DNA from: Saprospiraceae bacterium
GTDB taxonomy: Bacteria > Bacteroidota > Bacteroidia > Chitinophagales > Saprospiraceae
Assembly: GCA_025455635.1 (NCBI GenBank)
Contig: JALOMF010000074.1
Span: 1 to 11,622 of the forward strand
DNA length: 11,622 nucleotides
Direction of reading: 5' to 3'
The notes under the pieces: model-generated
What the model saw: only the letters and a program-made list of their open reading frames with translations
What the model was told of the DNA's origin: nothing
Databases searched by the model: none
Part shown: piece by piece, positions 6,395 through 11,622 of the stretch
Position numbering within the stretch: position 1 is the stretch's first letter
Layout: the number at the start of each line of letters is the position of its first letter
Program-made: the position numbers and the translations under genes

Positions 6395-6841
6395 ATGAAA
6401 AAAATCGCCTTTTTCGCTTTGGCCCTGTTTTGCGCAAGCGCCGTTTTTGCGCAGCAAAGCCCTGTAAAATGGTCGTATGAGGCCAAAAAAGTGGCCGAAA
6501 ACACTTATGACCTCGTGTTTACCGCCAACATCAACGATGGCTGGTACATCTATTCGCAGTACCTCGAAAGCGACGAGGGGCCTATCCGCACCAGTTTTAC
6601 TTTTGATGAAAATGCAGCCGTGAAGCTTGATGGCAAAAACGTGGAAGACGGCAAAAAATACGAGGGCTACGACGACCTCTTCGGCATGAACATCATCAAG
6701 TTCAGCGGCAAGCCGACCTTCACGCAGCGGGTGAAAACCATGAAGCCCACCACCCTCTCCGGCCATGTGGAGTTCATGACCTGCGACCACGAGCGCTGCC
6801 TGCCACCCAGCGACGTGCAGTTCCGGTTCGACCTCCAATGA
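6395..6841 (+). CDS. Free-standing DsbD-alpha-like periplasmic thiol protein
   Basis: This 148-residue protein starts with a type I signal peptide (MKKIAFFALALFCASAVFAQ, cleavage after about residue 20). The mature part is a single immunoglobulin-like domain of the DsbD N-terminal family: PVKWSYEAKKV, a DGWYIYSQ strand, FTQRVK, and a closing MTCDHERCLPPSDVQF with a C-x4-C pair. In DsbD the equivalent cysteines receive electrons from the membrane/thioredoxin part and hand them to periplasmic partners. Here the domain stands alone, so it would have to be reduced by the neighbouring DsbD or act as its shuttle; that is inference. It is clearly similar along its whole length to the two N-terminal domains of the next gene, which suggests duplication. 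It has its own candidate promoter and is followed by a strong terminator. Confidence 0.88.
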   Translation: MKKIAFFALALFCASAVFAQQSPVKWSYEAKKVAENTYDLVFTANINDGWYIYSQYLESDEGPIRTSFTFDENAAVKLDGKNVEDGKKYEGYDDLFGMNIIKFSGKPTFTQRVKTMKPTTLSGHVEFMTCDHERCLPPSDVQFRFDLQ

Positions 6842-6902
6842 ATGGGTTTTGCAGCCCTTCTGACATGTGACAATTATCGCTGACCAGCTTGGCTGCTTTC
6901 AT

Positions 6903-6910
6903 TAGCTTTG
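6903..6910 (+). promoter_or_regulatory. Candidate -7 element of dsbD
   Basis: TAGCTTTG fits TAnnTTTG exactly and lies 73 nt before the dsbD ATG. The expected RNA start near 6917 would put the hairpin at 6941-6962 inside the leader. No -33 TTG is found at 19-21 nt; the nearest, at 6889-6891, is only 11 nt away. Moderate to weak. Confidence 0.35.
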
Positions 6911-6940
6911 CGAAATTTTTTTCAAAAACACCCACGATTG

Positions 6941-6962
6941 CGGGGCATTGCCCCGTTTTTTT
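6941..6962 (+). terminator. Intrinsic terminator or attenuator directly before dsbD
   Basis: CGGGGC (6941-6946) pairs perfectly with GCCCCG (6950-6955) across an ATT loop and is followed by seven T (6956-6962). This is a textbook intrinsic terminator. It ends 13 nt before the dsbD start codon, so it either separates dsbD from the upstream DsbD-alpha gene or controls read-through into dsbD. Confidence 0.75.
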
Positions 6963-6975
6963 CAAATATCAAGAC

Positions 6976-9534
6976 ATGAGAAAGTTCTGGACACTTTCAT
7001 TTTTGCTCGTCCTTGCCTTTGCGGCCTTCGGCCAAAAGCCCGTGAAATGGAGCTTTTCCTCCAAAAAAATCAGCGACAAGGAATTCGACCTCATCCTCGT
7101 GGCCGACATCCAAGACGGCTGGACCATCTACTCGCAGGACAACCCCGGCGACGAAGGGCCACTCCCGACCAGCTTCAGCTTCGAGGCCGGCAGCCATTAC
7201 ACCAAAGTCGGCAAAACGGTGGAATCGCCCACCAACCGCAAGACCGTTCAGGACGCCGTGTTCGAGATGCAGGTCACGAAATTTTACAAAAAAGCCACCT
7301 TCACGCAGCGGGTCAAGGTCAACGATTTCAGCAAGCCCATCACCGGCTACTTGGAGTACATGACCTGCGACGATACCAAGTGCATGCCCCCGACCGACGT
7401 GGAGTTTTCGTTCAAACTGGAGGGCGGCAGCACCACTGCAAAGCCCACGGAACCCGGCAAGGCCACAACGAAGGAGGCCGAAAAGCCCACCACCGTCGAG
7501 CCTGCCAAACCCGCTTCGACGACAGATGCAACCCCGGCCATCCAGCCCCTGCCTGGCCAAGCCACCAGCACGGGCAGCGGTGAGAACCCCGTGACGTGGA
7601 CGCTGGCTGCACAAAAAATAAGCGAGACGGAGTACGACCTTGCCTTCAAGGCCACGGTGCAAAAAGGCTGGTACCTCTACTCGCAAAATATCGGGCCGGG
7701 CGGGCCAGAGCCTACGACCTTCACATTTACCCAAAACTCCAACCTCGAAATAACAGGCAAAGCCGCCGAAGCAAGTGCCCACAAAATCGAGGGCATGGAC
7801 CCCGTTTTCCAGATGAAAGTCACCAAGTTCAAGGACGAAGTGAGCTTCACGCAGCGCATCAAAGTGAAGGATGCCACGCAAACCGTGGAGGGCTTCGTGA
7901 CCTACATGACCTGCGACGACACCAAATGCCTGCCCCCGACCGACGTGCCGTTCAAGGTGACGCCCGGTACCTTGACCGCCCTCATCGGTGATGCTGCCGA
8001 TGCTAGTGCTCCTGCCGCCGTCTCCGGCGAAAAACTGCCAGTACCCCTTGACTGCGAGTTTTTGCTCGACAAAACCAAGGTAGCAGCCTGCGGCGAACCA
8101 GTGGAGGAGCAAGGCAAGGGCCTGATAACGCTCTTCCTGCTCGGCTTCGTTGGTGGCCTTGTGGCGCTGCTCACGCCCTGCGTTTTCCCGATGATTCCGC
8201 TCACGGTGAGCTTCTTCACCAAGGGCAGCGGCGACCGCAAAAAGGGCCTGACCAACGCTTTTCTATACGGCTTTTTCATCTTTGCCGTTTACCTGCTGTT
8301 GAGCTTGCCATTCCACCTGCTCGACTCGGTGAACCCCGACATCCTCAACGACATCTCGACCAACGTCTGGCTGAACATCTTCTTTTTCGTGATTTTCATT
8401 GTGTTCGCCATTTCGTTTTTTGGTTATTTTGAAATCACGCTGCCTGAATCTTGGACGAACAAAGCCTCGTCCGCCGAAGGCGTGGGCGGCTTGCTGGGCA
8501 TCTTCTTCATGGCGCTCACGCTGGCCCTGGTTTCGTTCTCGTGCACTGGCCCGATACTCGGCTCGCTGTTGGCCGGGGCACTGTCTTCGAGCGGTGGGGC
8601 ATGGCAGCTCACGGCGGGCATGGGCGGCTTCGGCATGGCCTTGGCACTGCCGTTTGGCCTGTTTGCGGCCTTCCCTAGCCTGATGAGTTCGCTGCCGAAA
8701 TCGGGCGGCTGGATGACCACGGTGAAGGTCGTGCTGGGCTTCATCGAGCTGGCGCTGGCGCTCAAGTTCCTCTCCAATGCCGACCTCGTGAAGCACTGGG
8801 GCCTGCTCAAAATCGAGCCTTTCCTCGTGCTGTGGATTGTGATTTTCGTCCTAATGGGCATTTATCTTTTGGGCAAAATCAGGTTCCCGCACGATTCCAA
8901 GCTGAAGAAAATCACCCCGACCCGTTGGGTACTGGCGCTGCTGTCGTTTGGCTTCGCAATTTACATGATGACCGGCCTTCGCTACGATGAAAAATCTGGT
9001 TCGCTCACTCCGCTGAAACTGCTCAGTGGCTTGGCGCCGCCTTCTTGCTATAGTTGGTTCTACCCCTGCGATTGCCCTCAGAACATCCAGTGCTTCAAGG
9101 ACTTCTGCGAGGGCCTTGCTTATGCACGTGAAGTGAAAAAGCCCATCATGATTGACTTTACGGGGCATGCCTGCGTGAATTGCCGCAAAATGGAGGAACA
9201 TGTATGGCCGGAGCCGGAGGTTTACAAGTTCCTGAAAGACGACTACGTGCTGATTTCGCTTTACGTGGACGAGAAGATTGACCTGCCCGCCGACCAGCAG
9301 AAAAAGTTGCCGATGAAGAGCGGCGGCGAGCGGCGCCTGCGCACCGTTGGCCACAAATGGGCGCACTTCCAGTCGGAGGTGTTCGACCAGGCCACCCAGC
9401 CACAGTACGTGCTGCTCTCGCCCGATGGCACCCTGCTGAATAACCCCGTGAGCTACACGCCCGATGTGAGTGAGTACGCCAACTGGCTGCAATGCGGCTT
9501 GGATAATTACAAGAAAATGAATGGTGGACGGTAA
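6976..9534 (+). CDS. dsbD: Thiol:disulfide interchange protein DsbD with two tandem N-terminal domains
   Basis: This 852-residue inner-membrane protein carries electrons from cytoplasmic thioredoxin to the periplasm. After a signal peptide (1-20) come two DsbD-alpha-like domains, about 21-149 (C131/C136) and 203-330 (C313/C318), joined by a Thr/Pro/Ala/Glu-rich linker (150-202). The membrane core (about 382-670) has some eight helices with the redox cysteines C402 in LLTPCVFPMIPLT and C523 in SFSCTGP. A thioredoxin-like domain at about 712-845 carries CVNC at 734-737. C360/C372 flank the first helix on the periplasmic side. A cysteine cluster (C691, C698, C700, C706, C711) lies between core and thioredoxin domain. 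Most DsbD proteins have one N-terminal domain, so the duplication is notable. ATG at 6976 begins the signal peptide; an upstream in-frame TTG at 6889 adds no signal sequence. The last three codons and the stop lie in a heptamer repeat. Confidence 0.95.
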   Translation: MRKFWTLSFLLVLAFAAFGQKPVKWSFSSKKISDKEFDLILVADIQDGWTIYSQDNPGDEGPLPTSFSFEAGSHYTKVGKTVESPTNRKTVQDAVFEMQVTKFYKKATFTQRVKVNDFSKPITGYLEYMTCDDTKCMPPTDVEFSFKLEGGSTTAKPTEPGKATTKEAEKPTTVEPAKPASTTDATPAIQPLPGQATSTGSGENPVTWTLAAQKISETEYDLAFKATVQKGWYLYSQNIGPGGPEPTTFTFTQNSNLEITGKAAEASAHKIEGMDPVFQMKVTKFKDEVSFTQRIKVKDATQTVEGFVTYMTCDDTKCLPPTDVPFKVTPGTLTALIGDAADASAPAAVSGEKLPVPLDCEFLLDKTKVAACGEPVEEQGKGLITLFLLGFVGGLVALLTPCVFPMIPLTVSFFTKGSGDRKKGLTNAFLYGFFIFAVYLLLSLPFHLLDSVNPDILNDISTNVWLNIFFFVIFIVFAISFFGYFEITLPESWTNKASSAEGVGGLLGIFFMALTLALVSFSCTGPILGSLLAGALSSSGGAWQLTAGMGGFGMALALPFGLFAAFPSLMSSLPKSGGWMTTVKVVLGFIELALALKFLSNADLVKHWGLLKIEPFLVLWIVIFVLMGIYLLGKIRFPHDSKLKKITPTRWVLALLSFGFAIYMMTGLRYDEKSGSLTPLKLLSGLAPPSCYSWFYPCDCPQNIQCFKDFCEGLAYAREVKKPIMIDFTGHACVNCRKMEEHVWPEPEVYKFLKDDYVLISLYVDEKIDLPADQQKKLPMKSGGERRLRTVGHKWAHFQSEVFDQATQPQYVLLSPDGTLLNNPVSYTPDVSEYANWLQCGLDNYKKMNGGR

Positions 9535-9597
9535 ACGGTGGACGGTAAACGGTGGACGGTTGCAACACCGTTTACCGTTCTCCTTCAACCGTCCACC
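9523..9597. repeat. Heptamer dyad repeat between convergent dsbD and recX
   Basis: The left arm is GGTGGAC, GGTAAAC, GGTGGAC, GGTAAAC, GGTGGAC at 9523, 9530, 9537, 9544 and 9551. The right arm carries reverse-complement units GTTTACC (9570), GTTCTCC (9577), TTCAACC (9584) and GTCCACC (9591). In RNA the inner parts (GGTGGACGGT with ACCGTTTACC) pair fully if two G-U pairs are allowed. The dsbD stop (9532-9534) and the recX stop (9585-9587) both lie inside the array. It may act as a bidirectional RNA 3'-end structure. Confidence 0.85.
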
Positions 9598-10064
9598 GAC
9601 AAAAGCTGCCACACCAATTCCCCCTCAAAGCCCCTTGACATGGCGTACTGCGCCAGCTTTCCCTTTCGGGCAAATTCGTCGCCTTCGGCAATTTGCGTCG
9701 CCCGTTTTTCCAGCACTTCCTTTAATGTTTTCTGGTAATCCTGCTCGCTGATTTCTTCCATCGCCTTTCGGATGCAGTAGTCGGAGATTTTGCGCAGCTT
9801 CAATTCCTGCACGATACGGGCACGACCCCATTGTTTCATGCGGAACTTGCCCCGTGCAAACGAGCGGGCAAAGCGCTCCTCGTCCAAGAATTTTTCTTCG
9901 ATGAGCGAGGCCATGACCTCTTCCAAGTCATGCCCGTAGCAGCCTAGTTCGATGAGCTTGCTGCGCACCTCTTGATGGCAGCGGTCTTGGTAGGCGCAGT
10001 AGCGTTGCAGCTTGACGAGTGCGTCGGCCTTGGAGGTGTATTTCTTGGTGGGCTTTTTTTCCAT
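9585..10064 (-). CDS. recX: RecX family regulator of RecA
   Basis: This 159-residue, all-helical basic protein fits RecX in length and pattern: an N-terminal ALVKLQRYCAYQDRCHQEVRSK repeat unit (split here into helices at about 14-36), then the core signature FLDEERFARSFARGKF at 59-74, followed by MKQWGRARIVQELKLRK. RecX binds RecA filaments and limits RecA activity in recombination and SOS; in this organism that role is inferred from the family. It is cytoplasmic. The ATG at 10064 is followed by a Lys-rich start (MEKKPTKKYTSK). The last residues (SVDG) and the TGA stop are encoded by the right arm of the heptamer dyad. recA is not in the window. A 7-bp inverted repeat, TAGGCAA (10066-10072) with TTGCCTA (10094-10100), lies immediately upstream, but no clear promoter was found. 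Confidence 0.9.
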   Translation of the reverse strand: MEKKPTKKYTSKADALVKLQRYCAYQDRCHQEVRSKLIELGCYGHDLEEVMASLIEEKFLDEERFARSFARGKFRMKQWGRARIVQELKLRKISDYCIRKAMEEISEQDYQKTLKEVLEKRATQIAEGDEFARKGKLAQYAMSRGFEGELVWQLLSVDG

Positions 10065-10265
10065 TTAGGCAAAGAAAAGGAGATGATGGGGAATTGCCTA
10101 GTGTGGCCTCCGATTTTGAAATTACTTGAAGGTAGTAATTCATGTTCTTTTGATGCTGAAATAGGCTGGCTTTAATGATGTTTCATGAATGATTTGCCTG
10201 CGGCAAAACCACATATTTTACAAATACGCCCTCGGCGACTCGTAACATCAGTACTTGCCCAATCA

Positions 10266-10478
10266 TCAATACCAGCGGCATTCCGCATGAGTTTTTATTG
10301 GCACTTCTGGATTATCATTCCAAATCCTTCCTTCAAGAAACCCCATTTCAATCCATATCTCCTACCAATTCAGCATTTTCTGGGCAAATAATGCTGGTCG
10401 TTCTTTATACTCGGCACTCATAGAATTTACCGCCTTGCGGAAGAAGTCGTGTAAATCAAAAATATGTGCTGCCCCCAT
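10266..10478 (-). pseudogene. Possible degenerate small ORF with an in-frame stop
   Basis: From ATG at 10478 the minus strand reads 38 sense codons (MGAAHIFDLHDFFRKAVNSM, then residues ending in LFAQKMLNW) to TAG at 10362-10364. The same frame then continues for another 31 codons (EIWIEMGFLEGRIWNDNPEV and onward to HAECRWY) to TGA at 10266. Both parts look protein-like in composition, which suggests one short gene broken by a nonsense change, but I do not recognise the family. An imperfect inverted repeat sits at its 5' end. It could also be chance open frame. Confidence 0.3.
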
Positions 10479-10533
10479 CACTTACCGCTTTTCCCCTTTC
10501 GGCAAACTGGGGCGGCTCGGCGGGTAAGCAGTG
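10479..10533. repeat. Imperfect inverted repeat
   Basis: CACTTACC (10479-10486) faces GGTAAGCAGTG (10523-10533), complementary except for one bulged base. An inner CCCC (10493-10496) can pair with GGGG (10509-10512). It begins at the first base upstream of the ATG of the degenerate ORF. Function unknown; it could be the end of a small non-autonomous element. Confidence 0.35.
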
Positions 10534-10746
10534 AGTGGTATTAGGCTGAATTATAAGTCATTCTCTGGCAGATGGCGCAGATTTTCGCACATGAAGAAGC
10601 AGGATTTCCCAAAGGAAAACCTGTGTGAACATGCGCTATCGGAGGGCAGCGAAATAATTGTCGGATACAACGCTTATTGGCAAAACTCATAACCGTAGGT
10701 CGGAATAACTTTCTTGTGTAAAATTTGAGGCTAAAAACATATCACA

Positions 10747-10791
10747 AAAAAAGCGGGATAATTGGTACGAAGCCAATTATCCCGCTTTTTT
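10747..10791. terminator. Perfect 19-bp bidirectional terminator hairpin
   Basis: AAAAAAGCGGGATAATTGG (10747-10765) is exactly complementary to the right arm (10773-10791, ending CCCGCTTTTTT), with a 7-nt loop TACGAAG. The A-run on one side and T-run on the other make it an intrinsic terminator in both directions. On the minus strand it is a second terminator beyond the one at 10868-10904. On the plus strand no convincing gene precedes it. Confidence 0.75.
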
Positions 10792-10867
10792 GATTGGTAT
10801 TCAGCGTAACCAAATTGGCCGATGACAAGCAATTGCACCGCCAATTTTAAAGACAAAACAAAGGAAT

Positions 10868-10904
10868 AAAAAAAGCCCCCCTCCAACACTCAGCGGAGAG
10901 AGGC
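10868..10904 (-). terminator. Intrinsic terminator of the T9SS-domain gene
   Basis: On the minus strand GCCTCTCTCC (10904-10895) pairs with GGAGGGGGGC (10884-10875), with two G-U pairs and a 10-nt loop, followed by seven T (10874-10868). It lies about 140 nt beyond the stop codon of the gene ending at 11046 and points the right way for it. Confidence 0.65.
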
Positions 10905-11003
10905 CATCCCAAAAACCGATTTAAGTCTTATTTCATTACTGAAAACGGTCGATGGTGTATTTCTTCATATTCGTTTGCTAGCAAATGACTTTAGTGGAAA
11001 GTG

Positions 11004-11027
11004 GCGTCCCGACCTTGGTCGGGACGC
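11004..11027. repeat. Long GC-rich palindrome with TCCCGA/TCGGGA core
   Basis: GCGTCCCGACC (11004-11014) and GGTCGGGACGC (11017-11027) are perfectly complementary around a TT centre. The core arms match those of the palindrome at 6237-6252, suggesting one dispersed family. It lies 19 nt after the stop codon of the T9SS-domain gene, so the mRNA would carry it as a 3'-UTR hairpin. Confidence 0.65.
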
Positions 11028-11045
11028 ACACATTCACTATAAGTC

Positions 11046-11622
11046 TTAGTCTACCAAAATCATCTTCCGAGTAGCAGAATTGCTATCCGTGTCGAGGCGG
11101 TAGGAAAGTACGCCAGAAGCGCCAAGTTCGCTACGGTTCAGTTTAACTGTGTTGTAGCCTTTAGCGGCATCTTGAACTTTGATAACCTTCACTACTTTAC
11201 CTTGAACGTCGCTGATAGTCAGCGTTGCAGAAGTTGCTTCGGGCAGATAGAAGCCAATCGTCGTAACGCTGGCAAATGGGTTTGGCGTATTTTGGTAAAG
11301 GTCGAATGCACCAGATACCAAGTTGTTGTTGAACGAAAGGGCTACGTTCAGCAACTCGCTGTTGCTGTTGTAAGCCTCAGCAACAGTGTAGCTGCTGCTG
11401 ATGTTGAACATATCGCTCAAACGACCGCTCTCATTAGCTTTGAAAGTCAAGCTGAATACTACATCACCTGTAGCAAGACGCTTAGCTTCATCGCTGTTCC
11501 AGCTAGCAGTCAATACACCTTCATTTACCATAGTAGTACCGAAGTTGCTGGCATCTGCCAAACCTGATTCTACTCCTACAAATTCAAGTGCCTTCTGGTC
11601 GAAGTTCATGCTGAACTGGAAG
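11046..11622 (-). CDS. Secreted protein with cohesin-like region and T9SS C-terminal sorting domain (5' part off the right edge)
   Basis: The frame is open at the right edge, entering as FQFSMNFDQKALEFVGVESG, so 192 C-terminal residues are visible and the true start is outside; the ATG at 11609 is internal. The first 100 or so residues (MNFDQKALEFVG, LTASWNS, VFSLTFKA) look like a cohesin-type beta-sandwich. The last 85 or so form a T9SS type A sorting domain: the LYQNTPNPF opening, TTIGFYLPE, LTISDVQGKVVKVI, then LSYRLDTDS and the ending RKMILVD. Proteins with this signal cross the outer membrane by the type IX (Por) system and are attached to the surface or released, the sorting domain being removed. 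What the full protein binds or does cannot be seen. A terminator lies downstream at 10868-10904. Confidence 0.9.
   Translation of the reverse strand, partial: FQFSMNFDQKALEFVGVESGLADASNFGTTMVNEGVLTASWNSDEAKRLATGDVVFSLTFKANESGRLSDMFNISSSYTVAEAYNSNSELLNVALSFNNNLVSGAFDLYQNTPNPFASVTTIGFYLPEATSATLTISDVQGKVVKVIKVQDAAKGYNTVKLNRSELGASGVLSYRLDTDSNSATRKMILVD

Larger units (their letters stand above)
10065..11045. other. Long gap without an intact gene
   Basis: About 980 bp between recX and the T9SS-domain gene holds no convincing intact gene. It contains, in order, a 7-bp inverted repeat before recX; the degenerate ORF (10266-10478); an imperfect inverted repeat (10479-10533); short repeat remnants (a GCAGAT-containing 9-bp periodicity at about 10567-10593 and a CAGGATTTCC/GGAAAACCTG hairpin at 10600-10623); two strong terminators (10747-10791 and 10868-10904); a 12-bp palindrome TTTGCTAGCAAA (10974-10985); and a long palindrome (11004-11027). 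The composition is closer to AT/GC balance than the coding DNA to its left. Confidence 0.6.

Noticed and set aside
6997..8112. 371-codon minus-strand open frame opposite dsbD
   Set aside because: The opposite strand encodes clear DsbD domains; this frame gives a low-complexity Gly/Leu/His-rich product typical of antisense of GC-rich genes.
9523..9597. CRISPR-like array
   Set aside because: Units are only 7 bp, contiguous without spacers, and mirrored; there are no cas genes.
10185..10391. 68-codon plus-strand ORF in the gap after recX
   Set aside because: Low-information product opposite the degenerate minus-strand frame; no start-region signal or motif.
10479..10533. Integron attC site or insertion-sequence end
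   Set aside because: The arms lack the GTTRRRY/RYYYAAC ends of attC sites; no integrase or transposase and no target duplication were seen.
10591..10692. 33-codon plus-strand ORF (MKKQDFPKENLCEHA and onward) before the perfect terminator
   Set aside because: It overlaps repeat-like sequence (the GCAGAT periodicity and the CAGGATTTCC/GGAAAACCTG hairpin), has no promoter match and no recognisable product.
10974..10985. 12-bp palindrome TTTGCTAGCAAA as an operator
   Set aside because: It lies downstream of the T9SS-domain gene, not near any start codon, and is a single copy; too little support.

Overview
This window looks like a piece of a Bacteroidota genome, probably an environmental, Saprospiria-like lineage; the class-level guess is inference. 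The evidence is a protein ending in a type IX secretion (T9SS) C-terminal sorting domain, promoters of the Bacteroidota TTG/TAnnTTTG type, start codons without Shine-Dalgarno sequences, and a four-helix 'HAHSGLRW' membrane protein typical of the phylum. No rRNA, tRNA, CRISPR array, transposase or phage gene was seen.

Layout. 1-1355 (minus): almost all of a RimB-like protease/RimK glutamate ligase fusion in AT-rich, Flavobacterium-like DNA, cut by the left edge. At about 1360-1430 base composition and codon use change abruptly to GC-rich DNA. 1432-3100 (minus): a TPR protein and a rhomboid protease. 3339-5609 (plus): a small lipoprotein, a Ppx/GppA phosphatase and a LOG-family phosphoribohydrolase, closely packed. 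5776-6210 (plus): a four-helix putative cytochrome b-like protein with its own promoter. 6395-9534 (plus): a periplasmic reductant module, made of a free-standing DsbD-alpha-like domain and a large DsbD carrying two more copies of that domain, with a strong terminator hairpin 13 nt before the dsbD start. 9585-10064 (minus): recX, convergent with dsbD. 10065-11045: about 1 kb without a convincing intact gene, holding a degenerate small ORF, repeat remnants and two strong hairpin terminators. 11046-11622 (minus): the C-terminal part of a T9SS-secreted, cohesin-like protein running off the right edge.

The most unusual feature is a class of intergenic repeat built from 7-bp units (GGTGGAC/GGTAAAC type or GTNGGCA/TGCCNAC type). 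The two complete examples face each other as two arms of a large dyad. They fill the gaps between genes: one supplies the stop codons of both dsbD and recX, another fills the whole gap between the lipoprotein and phosphatase genes, and a one-armed copy sits in the leader of the TPR gene. Other points are the three DsbD-alpha modules in adjacent genes, the possible attenuator before dsbD, an extra cysteine cluster in DsbD, and the compositional break beside rimK, which may be a transfer or an assembly join.
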